Shown: piece by piece, positions 38,623 through 53,400 of the stretch
Layout of the letters: every line of letters starts with the position of its first letter
Position numbering within the stretch: position 1 is the first letter of the stretch
Position numbers and translations under genes: made by a program
DNA from: Tenodera sinensis
Lineage: Eukaryota; Arthropoda; Insecta; Mantodea; Mantidae
Assembly (NCBI GenBank): GCA_030765045.1
Contig: CM060968.1
Coordinates: 110,201,404 to 110,265,403 of the forward strand
Reading direction: 5' to 3'
Length of the DNA: 64,000 nt
Notes under the pieces: generated by a model
Database searches by the model: none
Told to the model about the DNA's origin: nothing
The model's input: the letters and a program-made list of their open reading frames with translations, nothing else

Positions 38623-41600
38623 TGTCACACACTAGTAGTAGTATTCGCTAATCGAAATCTCATGCATTCGAATGCAAGTTCTCGGATACTTACACTCACT
38701 AGTAGTAGTATCCGCTAATCGAAATTTCATGCATTCGAATGCAAGTTCTCGGATACTGTCACTCACTAGTAGTAGTATCCGCTAATCGAAATTTCATGCA
38801 TTCGAATGCAATAATTCGGATACTGTCACTCACTAGTAGTAGTATTCGCTAATCGAAATTTCATGCATTCGAATGCAATAATTTGGATACTGTCACTCAC
38901 TAGTAGTAGTACTCGCTAATCGAAATTTCATGCATTCGAATGCAGTAATTCGGATACTGTCACTCACTAGTAGTAGTATTCGCTAATCGAAATCTCATGC
39001 ATTCGAATGCAAGTTCTCGGATACTGTCACTCACTAGTAGAAGTATTCGCTAATCGAAATTTCATGCATTGGATTTCAAGTTCTCGGATACTACCACTCA
39101 CTGGTAGTAGTATTCGCTAATCGAAATTTCATGCATTTGAATGCAAGTTCTCGGATACTGTCACTCACTAGTAGTCGTATTCGCTAATCGAAATTTCATG
39201 CATTCCAATGCAAGTTCTCGGATACTGTCACTCACTAGTAGTAGTATTCGCTAATCGAAATCTCATGCATTCGAATGCAAGTTCTCGGATACTGTCACTC
39301 ACTAGTAGTAGTATTCGCTAATCGAAATCTCATGCATTCGAATGCAAGTTCTCGGATACTGTCACTCACTAGTAGTAGTATTCGCTAATCGAAATTTCAT
39401 GCATTCGAATGCAAGTTCTCGGATACTGTCACTCACTAGTAGTAGTATTCGCTAATCGAAATCTCATGCATTCGAATGCAAGTTCTCGGATACTGTCACT
39501 CACTAGTAGTAGTATTCGCTAATCGAAATTTCATGCATTCGAATGCAATAATTCGGATACTGTCACTCACTAGTAGTAGTATTCGCTAATCGAAATTTCA
39601 TGCATTCGAATGCAATAATTCGGATACTGTCACTCACTCGTAGTAGTATTCGCTAATCGAAATTTCATGCATTCGAATGCAAGTTCTCAGGTACTGTCAC
39701 TCACTAGTAGTAGTTTCCGCTAATCGAAATTTCATGCATTCGAATGCAATAATTTGGATACTGTCACTCACTAGTAGTAGTATTCGCTAATCGAAATCTC
39801 ATGCATTCGAATGCAAGTTCTCGGATACTGTCACTCACTAGTAGTAGTATTCGCTAATCGAAATTTCATGCATTCGAATGCAATAATTCGGATACTGTCA
39901 GTCACTAGTAGTAGTATTCGCTAATCGAAATTTCATGCATTCGAATGCAATAATTCGGATACTGTCACTCACTAGTAGTAGTATTCGCTAATCGAAATTT
40001 CATGCAATTCTAATGCAATAATTTGGATACTGTCACTCACTAGTAGTAGTATTCCCTAATCGAAATTTCATGCATTCGAATGCAATAATTCGGATACTGT
40101 CACTCACTAGTAGTAGTATTCGCTAATCGAAATTTCATGCATTCGAATTCAAGTTCTCGGATACTGTCACTCACTAGTGGTAGTATCCGCTAATCGAAAT
40201 TTCATGCATTCGAATGCAATAATTCGGATACTGTCACTCACTAGTAGTAGTATTCGCTAATCGAAATTTCATGCAATTCGAATGCAATAATTTGGATACT
40301 GTCACTCACTAGTAGTAGTATTCCCTAATCGAAATTTCATGCATTCGAATGCAATAATTCGGATACTGTCACTCACTAGTAGCAGTATTCGCTAATTGAA
40401 ATTTCATGCATTCGAATGCAAGTTCTCGGATACTGTCACACACTAGTAGTAGTATTCGCTAATCGAAATCTCATGCATTCGAATGCAAGTTCTCGGACAC
40501 TTACACTCACTAGTAGTAGTATCCGCTAATCGAAATTTCATGCATTCGAATGCAATTATTCGGAAACTGTCACTCACTAGTAGTAGTGTTCGCTAATCGA
40601 AATTTCATGCATTCGATTGCAATAATTCGGATACTGTCACTCACTAATAGTAGTATTCGCTAATCGAAATTTCATGCATTCGAATTCAAGTTCTCGGATA
40701 CTGTCACTCACTAGTAGTAGTATCCGCTAATCGAAATTTCATGCATTCGAATGCAATAATTCGGATACTGTCACTCACTAGTAGTAGTATTCGCTAATCG
40801 AGATCTCATGCATTCGAATGCAATAATTCGGATACTGTCACCCACTAGTAGTAGTATTCGCTAATCGAAATTTCATGCATTCGACTGCAATAATTCGGAT
40901 ACTGTCACTCACTAGTAGTAGTATTCGCTAATCGAAATCTCATGCATTCGAATGCAAGTTCTCGGATACTGTCACTCACTAGTAGTAGTATTCGCTAATG
41001 GAAATTTCATGCATTTGAATGCAGGTTCTCGGATACTGTCACTCACTGGTAGTAGTATTCGCTAATCGAAATTTCATGCATTCGAATGCAAGTTCTCGGA
41101 TGCTGTCACTCACTAGTAGTAGTATCCGCTAATCGAAATTTCATGCATTCGATTGCAATAATTCGGATACTGTCACTCACTAGTAGTAGTATTCGCTAAT
41201 CGAAATTTCATGCAATTAGAATGCAATAATTTGGATACTGTCACTCACTAGTAGTAGTATTCGCTAATCGAGATCTCATGCATTCGAATGCAATAATTCG
41301 GATACTGTCACTCACTAGTAGTAGTATTCGCTAATCGAAATCTCATGCATTCGAATGCAAGTTCTCGGATACTGTCACTCACTAGTAGTAGTATTCGCTA
41401 ATCCAAATTTCATGCATTCGAATGCAAGTTCTCGGATACTGTCACTCACTAGTAGTAGTATCCGCTAATCGAAATTTCATGCATTCGAATGCAATAATTC
41501 GGATACTGTCACTCACTAGTAGTAGTATTCGCTAATCGAAATTTCATGCATTCGAATGCAATAATTTGGATACTGTCACTCACTAGTAGTAGTATTCGCT

Positions 41601-42378
41601 AATCGAAATTTCATGCATTCGAATGCAATAATTCGGATACTGTCACTCACTAGTAGTAGTGTTCGCTAATCGAAATTTCATGCATTCGAATGCAATAATT
41701 CGGATACTGTCACTCACTAGTAGTAGTATTCGCTAATCGAAATTTCATGCAATTAGAATGCAATAATTTGGATACTGTCACTCACTAGTAGTAGTATTCG
41801 CTAATCGAAATTTCATGCATTCGAATGCAATAATTCGGATACTGTCACTCACTAGTAGTAGTATTCGCTAATTGAAATTTTATGCATTCGAATGCAAGTT
41901 CTCGGATACTGTCACACACTAGTAGTAGTATTCGCTATACGAAATCTCATGCATTCGAATGCAAGTTCTCGGATACTGTCACTCACTAGTAGTAGTATCC
42001 GCTAATCGAAATTTCATGCATTCGAATGCAATTATTCGGATACTGTTACTCACTAGTAGTAGTGTTCGCTAATCGAAATTTCATGCATTCGAATGCAGTT
42101 ATTCGGATACTGTTACTCACTAGTAGTAGTATTCGGTAATCGAAATTTCATGCATTCGAATGCAATAATTCGGATACTGTCACACACTAGTAGTAGTATT
42201 CGCTGATCGAAATCTCATGCATTCGAATGGAAGTTCTCGGATACTGTCACTCACTAGTAGAAGTATTCGCTAATGGAAATTTCATGCATTCGAATGCAAG
42301 GTCTCGGATACTACATCTCACTAGTAGTAGTATTCGCTAATCGAAATTTCATGCATTTGAATGCAAGTTCTCGGATAC
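38623..42378 (+). repeat. 3756-bp tandem duplication, copy 2
   Basis: Its left junction falls in a unit that joins CATTTGAATGC to GTCACACAC near 38.62 kb. In the parallel place near 42.37 kb the same CATTTGAATGC unit continues to GTCACTCAC. It keeps the GGATGCTGTC marker (near 37334 and 41100) but lacks the GAAATCTC unit before it. It also shares CTAATGGAAA at the AGTAGAAGT marker with copy 1. Confidence 0.85.
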
Positions 42379-45300
42379 TGTCACTCACTAGTAGTAGTAT
42401 TCGCTAATCGAAATTTCATGCATTCGAATGCAAGTTCTCGGATACTGTCACTCACTAGTAGTAGTATTCGCTAATCGAAATCTCATGCATTCGAATGCAA
42501 GTTCTCGGATACTGTCACTCACTAGTAGTAGTATTCGCTAATCGAAATCTCATGCATTCGAATGCAAGTTCTCGAAATATTCACTCACTAGTCGTAGTAT
42601 TCGCTAATCGAAATCTCATGCATTCGAATGCAAGTTCTCGGATACTGTCACTCACTAGTAGTAGTATTCGCTAATCGAAATTTCATGCATTCGAATGCAA
42701 TAATTCGGATACTGTCACTCACTAGTAGTAGTATTCGCTAATCGAAATTTCATGCATTCGAATGCAATAATTCGGATACTGTCACTCACTCGTAGTAGTA
42801 TTCGCTAATCGAAATTTCATGCATTCGAATGCAAGTTCTCAGGTACTGTCTCTCACTAGTAGTAGTATCCGCTAATCGAAATTTCATGCATTCGAATGCA
42901 ATAATTTGGATACTGTCACTCACTAGTAGTAGTATTCGCTAATCGAAATCTCATGCATTCGAATGCAAGTTCTCGGATACTGTCACTCACTAGTAGTAGT
43001 ATTCGCTAATCGAAATTTCATGCATTCGAATGCAATAATTCGGATACTGTCACTCACTAGTGGTAGTATTCGCTAATCGAAATTTCATGCATTCGAATGC
43101 AATAATATGGATACTGTCACTCACTAGTAGTAGTATTCGCTAATCGAAATTTCATGCATTCGAATGCAATAATTCGGATACTGTCACTCACTAGTAGTAG
43201 TATTCGCTAATCGAAATTTCATGCAATTCGAATGCAATAATTTGGATACTGTCACTCACTAGTAGTAGTATTCCCTAATCGAAATTTCATGCATTCGAAT
43301 GCAATAATTCGGATACTGTCACTCACTAGTAGTAGTATTCGCTAATCGAAATTTCATGCATTCGAATTCAAGTTCTCGGATACTGTCACTCACTAGTAGT
43401 AGTATCCGCTAATCGAAATTTCATGCATTCGAATGCAATAATTCGGATACTGTCACTCACTAGTAGTAGTATTCGCTAATCGAAATTTCATGCAATTCGA
43501 ATGCAATAATTTGGATACTGTCACTCACTAGTAGTAGTATTCCCTAATCGAAATTTCATGCATTCGAATGCAATAATTCGGATACTGTCACTCACTATTA
43601 GCAGTATTCGCTAATTGAAATTTCATGCATTCGAATGCAAGTTCTCGGATACTGTCACACACTAGTAGTAGTATTCGCTAATCGAAATCTCATGCATTCG
43701 AATGCAAGTTCTCGGATACTTACACTCACTAGTAGTAGTATCCGCTAATCGAAATTTCATGCATTCGAATGCAATTATTCGGAAACTGTCACTCACTAGT
43801 AGTAGTGTTCGCTAATCGAAATTTCATGCATTCGATTGCAATAATTCGGATACTGTCACTCACTAATAGTAGTATTCGCTAATCGAAATTTCATGCATTC
43901 GAATGCAATAATTCGGATACTGTCACTCACTAGTAGTAGTATTCGCTAATCGAAATTTCATGCATTCGTATGCAATAATTCGGATACTCTCACTCACTAG
44001 TAGTAGTATTCGCTAATCGAAATTTCATGCATTCGAATGCAAGTTCTCGGATACTGTCACTCACTAGTAGTAGTATCCGCTAATCGAAATTTCATGCATT
44101 CGAATGCAATAATTCGGATACTGTCACTCACTAGTAGTAGTATTCGCTAATCGAAATTTCATGCATTCGAATGCAATAATTTGGATACTGTCACTCACTA
44201 GTAGTAGTACTCGCTAATCGAAATTTCATGCATTCGAATGCAATAATTCGGATACTGTCACTCACTAGTAGTAGTATTCGCTAATCGAAATCTCATGCAT
44301 TCGAATGCAAGTTCTCGGATACTGTCACTCACTAGTAGAAGTATTCGCTAATCGAAATTTCATGCATTCGATTTCAAGTTCTCGGATACTACCACTCACT
44401 GGTAGTAGTATTCGCTAATCGAAATTTCATGCATTTGAATGCAAGTTCTCGGATACTGTCACTCACTAGAAGTCGTATTCACTAATCGAAATTTCATGCA
44501 TTCCAATGCAAGTTCTCGGATACTGTCACTCACTAGTAGTAGTATTCGCTAATCGAAATCTCATGCATTCGAATGCAAGTTCTCGGATACTGTCACTCAC
44601 TAGTAGTAGTATTCGCTAATCGAAATCTCATGCATTCGAATGCAAGTTCTCGGATACTGTCACTCACTAGTAGTAGTATTCGCTAATCGAAATTTCATGC
44701 ATTCGAATGCAAGTTCTCGGATACTGTCACTCACTAGTAGTAGTATTCGCTAATGGAAATCTCATGCATTCGAATGCAAGTTCTCGGATACTGTCACTCA
44801 CTAGTGGTAGTATTCGCTAATCGAAATTTCATGCATTCGAATGCAATAATTCGGATACTGTCACTCACTAGTAGTAGTATTCGCTAATCGAAATTTCATG
44901 CATTCGAATGCAATAATTCGGATACTGTCACTCACTCGTAGTAGTATTCGCTAATCGAAATTTCATGCATTCGAATGCAAGTTCTCAGGTACTGTCACTC
45001 ACTAGTAGTAGTATCCGCTAATCGAAATTTCATGCATTCGAATGCAATAATTTGGATACTGTCACTCACTAGTAGTAGTATTCGCTAATCGAAATCTCAT
45101 GCATTCAAATGCAAGTTCTCGGATACTGTCACTCAATAGTAGTAGTATTCGCTAATCGAAATTTCATGCATTCGAATGCAATAATTCGGATACTGTCAGT
45201 CACTAGTAGTAGTATTCGCTAATCGAAATTTCATGCATTCGAATGCAATAATTCGGATACTGTCACTCACTAGTAGTAGTATTCGCTAATCGAAATTTCA

Positions 45301-47027
45301 TGCAATTCTAATGCAATAATTTGGATACTGTCACTCACTAGTAGTAGTATTCCCTAATCGAAATTTCATGCATTCGAATGCAATAATTCGGATACTGTCA
45401 CTCACTAGTAGTAGTATTCGCTAATCGAAATTTCATGCATTCGAATTCAAGTTCTCGGATACTGTCACTCACTAGTAGTAGTATCCGCTAATCGAAATTA
45501 CATGCATTTGAATGCAATAATTCGGATACTGTCACTCACTAGTAGTAGTATTCGCTAATCGAAATTTCATGCAATTCGAATGCAATAATTTGGATACTGT
45601 CACTCACTAGTAGTAGTATTCCCTAATCGAAATTTCATGCATTCGAATGCAATAATTCGGATACTGTCACTCACTAGTAGCAGTATTCGCTAATTGAAAT
45701 TTCATGCATTCGAATGCAAGTTCTCGGATACTGTCACACACAAGTAGTAGTATTCGCTAATCGAAATCTCATGCATTCGAATGCAAGTTCTCGGATACTT
45801 ACACTCACTAGTAGTAGTATCCGCTAATCGAAATTTCATGCATTCGAATGCAATTATTCGGAAACTGTCACTCACTAGTAGTAGTGTTCGCTAATCGAAA
45901 TTTCATGCATTCGATTGCAATAATTCGGATACTGTCACTCACTAATAGTAGTATTCGCTAATCGAAATTTCATGCATTCGAATGCAATAATTCGGATACT
46001 GTCACTCACTAGTAGTAGTATTCGCTAATCGAAATTTTATGCATTTGAATGCAATAATTGGGATACTGTCACTCACTAGTAGTAGTATTCGCTAATCGAA
46101 ATTTCATGCATTCGAATGCAAGTTCTCGGATACTGTCACTCACTAGTAGTAGTATCCGCTAATCGAAATTTCATGCATTCGAATGCAATAATTCGGATAC
46201 TGTCACTCACTAGTAGTAGTATTCGCTAATCGAAATTTCATGCATTCGAATGCAATAATTTGGATACTGTCACTCACTAGTAGTAGTATTCGCTAATCGA
46301 AATTTCATGCATTCGAATGCAATAATTCGGATACTGTCACTCACTAGTAGTAGTATTCGCTAATCGAAATCTCATGCATTCGAATGCAAGTTCTCGGATA
46401 CTGTCACTCACTAGTAGAAGTATTCGCTAATCGAAATTTCATGCATTCGAATGCAAGTTCTCGGATACTACCACTCACTGGTAGTCGTATTCGCTAATCG
46501 AAATTTCATGCATTTGAATGCAAGTTCTCGGATACTGTCACTCACTAGTAGTAGTATTCGCTAATCGAAATTTCATGCATTCAAATGCAAGTTCTCGGAT
46601 ACTGTCACTCACTAGTAGTAGTATTCGCTAATCGAAATCTCATGCATTCGACTGCAAGTTCTCGGATACTGTCACTCACTAGTAGTAGTATTCGCTAATC
46701 GAAATCTCATGCATTCGAATGCAAGTTCTCGGATACTGTCACTCACTAGTAGTAGTATTCGCTAATCGAAATTTCATGCATTCGAATGCAATAATTCGGA
46801 TACTGTCACTCACTAGTAGTAGTATTCGCTAATCGAAATTTCATGCATTCGAATGCAATAATTCGGATACTGTCACTCACTAGTAGTAGTATTCGCTAAT
46901 CGAAATTTCATGCATTCGAATGCAATAATTCGGATACTGTCACTCACTAGTAGTAGTATTCGCTAATCGAAATTTCATGCAATTCTAATGCAATAATTTG
47001 GATACTGTCACTCACTAGTAGTAGTAT

Positions 47028-47697
47028 TCCCTAATCGAAATTTCATGCATTCGAATGCAATAATTCGGCTACTGTCACTCACTAGTAGTAGTATTCGCTA
47101 ATCGAAATTTCATGCATTCGAATTCAAGTTCTCGGATACTGTCACTCACTAGTAGTAGTATCCGCTAATCGAAATTTCATGCATTCGAATGCAATAATTC
47201 GGATACTGTCACTTACTAGTAGTAGTATTCGCTAATCGAAATTTCATGCAATTCGAATGCAATAATTTGGATACTGTCACTCACTAGTAGTAGTATTCCC
47301 TAATCGAAATTTCATGCATTCGAATGCAATAATTCGGATACTGTCACTCACTAGTAGCAGTATTCGCTAATTGAAATTTCATGCATTCGAATGCAAGTTC
47401 TCGGATACTGTCACACACTAGTAGTAGTATTCGCTAATCGAAATCTCATGCATTCGAATGCAAGTTCTCGGATATTTACACTCACTAGTAGTAGTATCCG
47501 CTAATCGAAATTTCATGCATTCGAATGCAATTATTCGGAAACTGTCACTCACTAGTAGTAGTGTTCGCTAATCGAAATTTCATGCATTCGATTGCAATAA
47601 TTCGGATACTGCCACTCACTAATAGTAGTATTCGCTAATCGAAATTTCATGCATTCGAATGCAATAATTCGGATACTGTCACTCACTAGTAGTAGTA
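47028..47697 (+). repeat. 671-bp tandem duplication, unit 1 (10 monomers)
   Basis: The string from TTCCCTAATCG (47027) through GAATTCAAG, TATCCGC, the CAATTCG/TTCCC dimer, AGCAGT, GTCACACAC, TTACACTCAC, GGAAACTG and CGATTGC repeats from 47698. The extra base over 670 is one 68-bp unit. Small differences exist: CACTTACTAG near 47211 and CTAGTAGCAG (47351) against CTATTAGCAG (48022). Confidence 0.82.
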
Positions 47698-48368
47698 TTC
47701 CCTAATCGAAATTTCATGCATTCGAATGCAATAATTCGGATACTGTCACTCACTAGTAGTAGTATTCGCTAATCGAAATTTCATGCATTCGAATTCAAGT
47801 TCTCGGATACTGTCACTCACTAGTAGTAGTATCCGCTAATCGAAATTTCATGCATTCGAATGCAATAATTCGGATACTGTCACTCACTAGTAGTAGTATT
47901 CGCTAATCGAAATTTCATGCAATTCGAATGCAATAATTTGGATACTGTCACTCACTAGTAGTAGTATTCCCTAATCGAAATTTCATGCATTCGAATGCAG
48001 TAATTCGGATACTGTCACTCACTATTAGCAGTATTCGCTAATTGAAATTTCATGCATTCGAATGCAAGTTCTCGGATACTGTCACACACTAGTAGTAGTA
48101 TTCGCTAATCGAAATCTCATGCATTCGAATGCAAGTTCTCGGATACTTACACTCACTAGTAGTAGTATCCGCTAATCGAAATTTCATGCATTCGAATGCA
48201 ATTATTCGGAAACTGTCACTCACTAGTAGTAGTGTTCGCTAATCGAAATTTCATGCATTCGATTGCAATAATTCGGATACTGTCACTCACTAATAGTAGT
48301 ATTCGCTAATCGAAATTTCATGCATTCGAATGCAATAATTCGGATACTGTCACTCACTAGTAGTAGTA
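47698..48368 (+). repeat. 671-bp tandem duplication, unit 2
   Basis: The first unit here has TTCCC but follows an ordinary 67-bp unit, so the usual CAATTC-to-TTCCC linkage is broken exactly at the junction. The whole pair is present again at +8718 (about 55.75-57.09 kb), so the 671-bp duplication came before the 8718-bp one. Confidence 0.82.
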
Positions 48369-50409
48369 TTCGCTAATCGAAATTTCATGCATTCGTATGC
48401 AATAATTCGGATACTCTCACTCACTAGTAGTAGTATTCGCTAATCGAAATTTCATGCATTCGAATGCAAGTTCTCGGATACTGTCACTCACTAGTAGTAG
48501 TATCCGCTAATCGAAATTTCATGCATTCGAATGCAATAATTCGGATACTGTCACTCACTAGTAGTAGTATTCGCTAATCGAAATTTCATGCATTCGAATG
48601 CAATAATTTGGATACTGTCACTCACTAGTAGTAGTACTCGCTAATCGAAATTTCATGCATTCGAATGCAATAATTCGGATACTGTCACTCACTAGTAGTA
48701 GTATTCGCTAATCGAAATCTCATGCATTCGAATGCAAGTTCTCGGATACTGTCACTCACTAGTAGAAGTATTCGCTAATCGAAATTTCATGCATTCGATT
48801 TCAAGTTCTCGGATACTACCACTCACTGGTAGTAGTATTCGCTAATCGAAATTTCATGCATTTGAATGCAAGTTCTCGGATACTGTCACTCACTAGTAGT
48901 CGTATTCGCTAATCGAAATTTCATGCATTCCAATGCAAGTTCTCGGATACTGTCACTCACTAGTAGTAGTATTCGCTAATCGAAATCTCATGCATTCGAA
49001 TGCAAGTTCTCGGATACTGTCACTCACTAGTAGTAGTATTCGCTAATCGAAATCTCATGCATTCGAATGCAAGTTCTCGGATACTGTCACTCACTAGTAG
49101 TAGTATTCGCTAATCGAAATTTCATGCATTCGAATGCAAGTTCTCGGATACTGTCACTCACTAGTAGTAGTATTCGCTAATCGAAATCTCATGCATTCGA
49201 ATGCAAGTTCTCGGATACTGTCACTCACTAGTGGTAGTATTCGCTAATCGAAATTTCATGCATTCGAATGCAATAATTCGGATACTGTCACTCACTAGTA
49301 GTAGTATTCGCTAATCGAAATTTCATGCATTCGAATGCAATAATTCGGATACTGTCACTCACTCGTAGTAGTATTCGCTAATCGAAATTTCATGCATTCG
49401 AATGCAAGTTCTCAGGTACTGTCACTCACTAGTAGTAGTATCCGCTAATCGAAATTTCATGCATTCGAATGCAATAATTTGGATACTGTCACTCACTAGT
49501 AGTAGTATTCGCTAATCGAAATCTCATGCATTCAAATGCAAGTTCTCGGATACTGTCACTCAATAGTAGTAGTATTCGCTAATCGAAATTTCATGCATTC
49601 GAATGCAATAATTCGGATACTGTCAGTCACTAGTAGTAGTATTCGCTAATCGAAATTTCATGCATTCGAATGCAATAATTCGGATACTGTCACTCACTAG
49701 TAGTAGTATTCGCTAATCGAAATTTCATGCAATTCTAATGCAATAATTTGGATACTGTCACTCACTAGTAGTAGTATTCCCTAATCGAAATTTCATGCAT
49801 TCGAATGCAATAATTCGGATACTGTCACTCACTAGTAGTAGTATTCGCTAAACGAAATTTCATGCATTCGAATTCAAGTTCTCGGATACTGTCACTCACT
49901 AGTAGTAGTATCCGCTAATCGAAATTTCATGCATTTGAATGCAATAATTCGGATACTGTCACTCACTAGTAGTAGTATTCGCTAATCGAAATTTCATGCA
50001 ATTCGAATGCAATAATTTGGATACTGTCACTCACTAGTAGTAGTATTCCCTAATCGAAATTTCATGCATTCGAATGCAATAATTCGGATACTGTCACTCA
50101 CTAGTAGCAGTATTCGCTAATTGAAATTTCATGCATTCGAATGCAAGTTGTCGGATACTGTCACACACAAGTAGTAGTATTCGCTAATCGAAATCTCATG
50201 CATTCGAATGCAAGTTCTCGGATACTTACACTCACTAGTAGTAGTATCCGCTAATCGAAATTTCATGCATTCGAATGCAATTATTCGGAAACTGTCACTC
50301 ACTAGTAGTAGTGTTCGCTAATCGAAATTTCATGCATTCGATTGCAATAATTCGGATACTGTCACTCACTAATAGTAGTATTCGCTAATCGAAATTTCAT
50401 GCATTCGAA

Positions 50410-53400
50410 TGCAATAATTCGGATACTGTCACTCACTAGTAGTAGTATTCGCTAATCGAAATTTCATGCAATTAGAATGCAATAATTTGGATACTGTCAC
50501 TCACTAGTAGTAGTATTCGCTAATCGAAATTTCATGCATTCGAATGCAATAATTCGGATACTGTCACTCACTAGTAGTAGTATTCGCTAATTGAAATTTT
50601 ATGCATTCGAATGCAAGTTCTCGGATACTGTCACACACTAGTAGTAGTATTCGCTATTCGAAATCTCATGCATTCGAATGCAAGTTCTCGGATACTGTCA
50701 CTCACTAGTAGTAGTATCCGCTAATCGAAATTTCATGCATTCGAATGCAATTATTCGGTACTGTTACTCACTAGTAGTAGTGTTCGCTAATCGAAATTTC
50801 ATGCATTCGAATGCAGTTATTCGGATACTGTTACTCACTAGTAGTAGTATTCGGTAATCGAAATTTCATGCATTCGAATGCAATAATTCGGATACTGTCA
50901 CACACTAGTAGTAGTATTCGCTGATCGAAATCTCATGCATTCGAATGGAAGTTCTCGGATACTGTCACTCACTAGTAGAAGTATTCGCTAATGGAAATTT
51001 CATGCATTCGAATGCAAGGTCTCGGATACTACATCTCACTAGTAGTAGTATTCGCTAATCGAAATTTCATGCATTTGAATGCAAGTTCTCGGATACTGTC
51101 ACTCACTAGTAGTAGTATTCGCTAATCGAAATTTCATGCATTCGAATGCAAGTTCTCGGATACTGTCACTCACTAGTAGTAGTATTCGCTAATCGAAATC
51201 TCATGCATTCGAATGCAAGTTCTCGGATACTGTCACTCACTAGTAGTAGTATTCGCTAATCGAAATCTCATGCATTCGAATGCAAGTTCTCGAAATATTC
51301 ACTCACTAGTCGTAGTATTCGCTAATCGAAATCTCATGCATTCGAATGCAAGTTCTCGGATACTGTCACTCACTAGTAGTAGTATTCGCTAATCGAAATT
51401 TCATGCATTCGAATGCAATAATTCGGATACTGTCACTCACTAGTAGTAGTATTCGCTAATCGAAATTTCATGCATTCGAATGCAATAATTCGGATACTGT
51501 CACTCACTCGTAGTAGTATTCGCTAATCGAAATTTCATGCATTCGAATGCAAGTTCTCAGGTACTGTCTCTCACTAGTAGTAGTATCCGCTAATCGAAAT
51601 TTCATGCATTCGAATGCAATAATTTGGATACTGTCACTCACTAGTAGTAGTATTCGCTAATCGAAATCTCATGCATTCGAATGCAAGTTCTCGGATACTG
51701 TCACTCACTAGTAGTAGTATTCGCTAATCGAAATTTCATGCATTCGAATGCAATAATTCGGATACTGTCACTCACTAGTGGTAGTATTCGCTAATCGAAA
51801 TTTCATGCATTCGAATGCAATAATATGGATACTGTCACTCACTAGTAGTAGTATTCGCTAATCGAAATTTCATGCATTCGAATGCAATAATTCGGATACT
51901 GTCACTCACTAGTAGTAGTATTCGCTAATCGAAATTTCATGCAATTCGAATGCAATAATTTGGATACTGTCACTCACTAGTAGTAGTATTCCCTAATCGA
52001 AATTTCATGCATTCGAATGCAATAATTCGGATACTGTCACTCACTAGTAGTAGTATTCGCTAATCGAAATTTCATGCATTCGAATTCAAGTTCTCGGATA
52101 CTGTCACTCACTAGTAGTAGTATCCGCTAATCGAAATTTCATGCATTCGAATGCAATAATTCGGATACTGTCACTCACTAGTAGTAGTATTCGCTAATCG
52201 AAATTTCATGCAATTCGAATGCAATAATTTGGATACTGTCACTCACTAGTAGTAGTATTCCCTAATCGAAATTTCATGCATTCGAATGCAATAATTCGGA
52301 TACTGTCACTCACTATTAGCAGTATTCGCTAATTGAAATTTCATGCATTCGAATGCAAGTTCTCGGATACTGTCACACACTAGTAGTAGTATTCGCTAAT
52401 CGAAATCTCATGCATTCGAATGCAAGTTCTCGGATACTTACACTCACTAGTAGTAGTATCCGCTAATCGAAATTTCATGCATTCGAATGCAATTATTCGG
52501 AAACTGTCACTCACTAGTAGTAGTGTTCGCTAATCGAAATTTCATGCATTCGATTGCAATAATTCGGATACTGTCACTCACTAATAGTAGTATTCGCTAA
52601 TCGAAATTTCATGCATTCGAATGCAATAATTCGGATACTGTCACTCACTAGTAGTAGTATTCGCTAATCGAAATTTCATGCATTCGTATGCAATAATTCG
52701 GATACTCTCACTCACTAGTAGTAGTATTCGCTAATCGAAATTTCATGCATTCGAATGCAAGTTCTCGGATACTGTCACTCACTAGTAGTAGTATCCGCTA
52801 ATCGAAATTTCATGCATTCGAATGCAATAATTCGGATACTGTCACTCACTAGTAGTAGTATTCGCTAATCGAAATTTCATGCATTCGAATGCAATAATTT
52901 GGATACTGTCACTCACTAGTAGTAGTACTCGCTAATCGAAATTTCATGCATTCGAATGCAATAATTCGGATACTGTCACTCACTAGTAGTAGTATTCGCT
53001 AATCGAAATCTCATGCATTCGAATGCAAGTTCTCGGATACTGTCACTCACTAGTAGAAGTATTCGCTAATCGAAATTTCATGCATTCGATTTCAAGTTCT
53101 CGGATACTACCACTCACTGGTAGTAGTATTCGCTAATCGAAATTTCATGCATTTGAATGCAAGTTCTCGGATACTGTCACTCACTAGAAGTCGTATTCGC
53201 TAATCGAAATTTCATGCATTCCAATGCAAGTTCTCGGATACTGTCACTCACTAGTAGTAGTATTCGCTAATCGAAATCTCATGCATTCGAATGCAAGTTC
53301 TCGGATACTGTCACTCACTAGTAGTAGTATTCGCTAATCGAAATCTCATGCATTCGAATGCAAGTTCTCGGATACTGTCACTCACTAGTAGTAGTATTCG

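Larger units (their letters stand above)
41690..50409 (+). repeat. 8718-bp tandem duplication, copy 1 (130 monomers)
   Basis: Markers at +8718: CTACATCTC (42311/51029), CTCGAAAT (42571/51289), GTCTCTCAC (42848/51566), CTACCAC (44389/53107, 46468/55186, 48816/57534) and AATAATATGG (43101/51819 region). Before 50750 the offset is 8719, because copy 2 has lost one base (ATTCGGTACTG against ATTCGGATACTG near 42030). Private changes in copy 1 include TATTCACTAATCG (near 44475), CTAATGGAAATCTC (near 44755), AATTACATGC (near 45497), TTTTATGC (46036), CTAAACGAAA (near 49849) and AAGTTGTCGG (near 50147). Confidence 0.87.
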
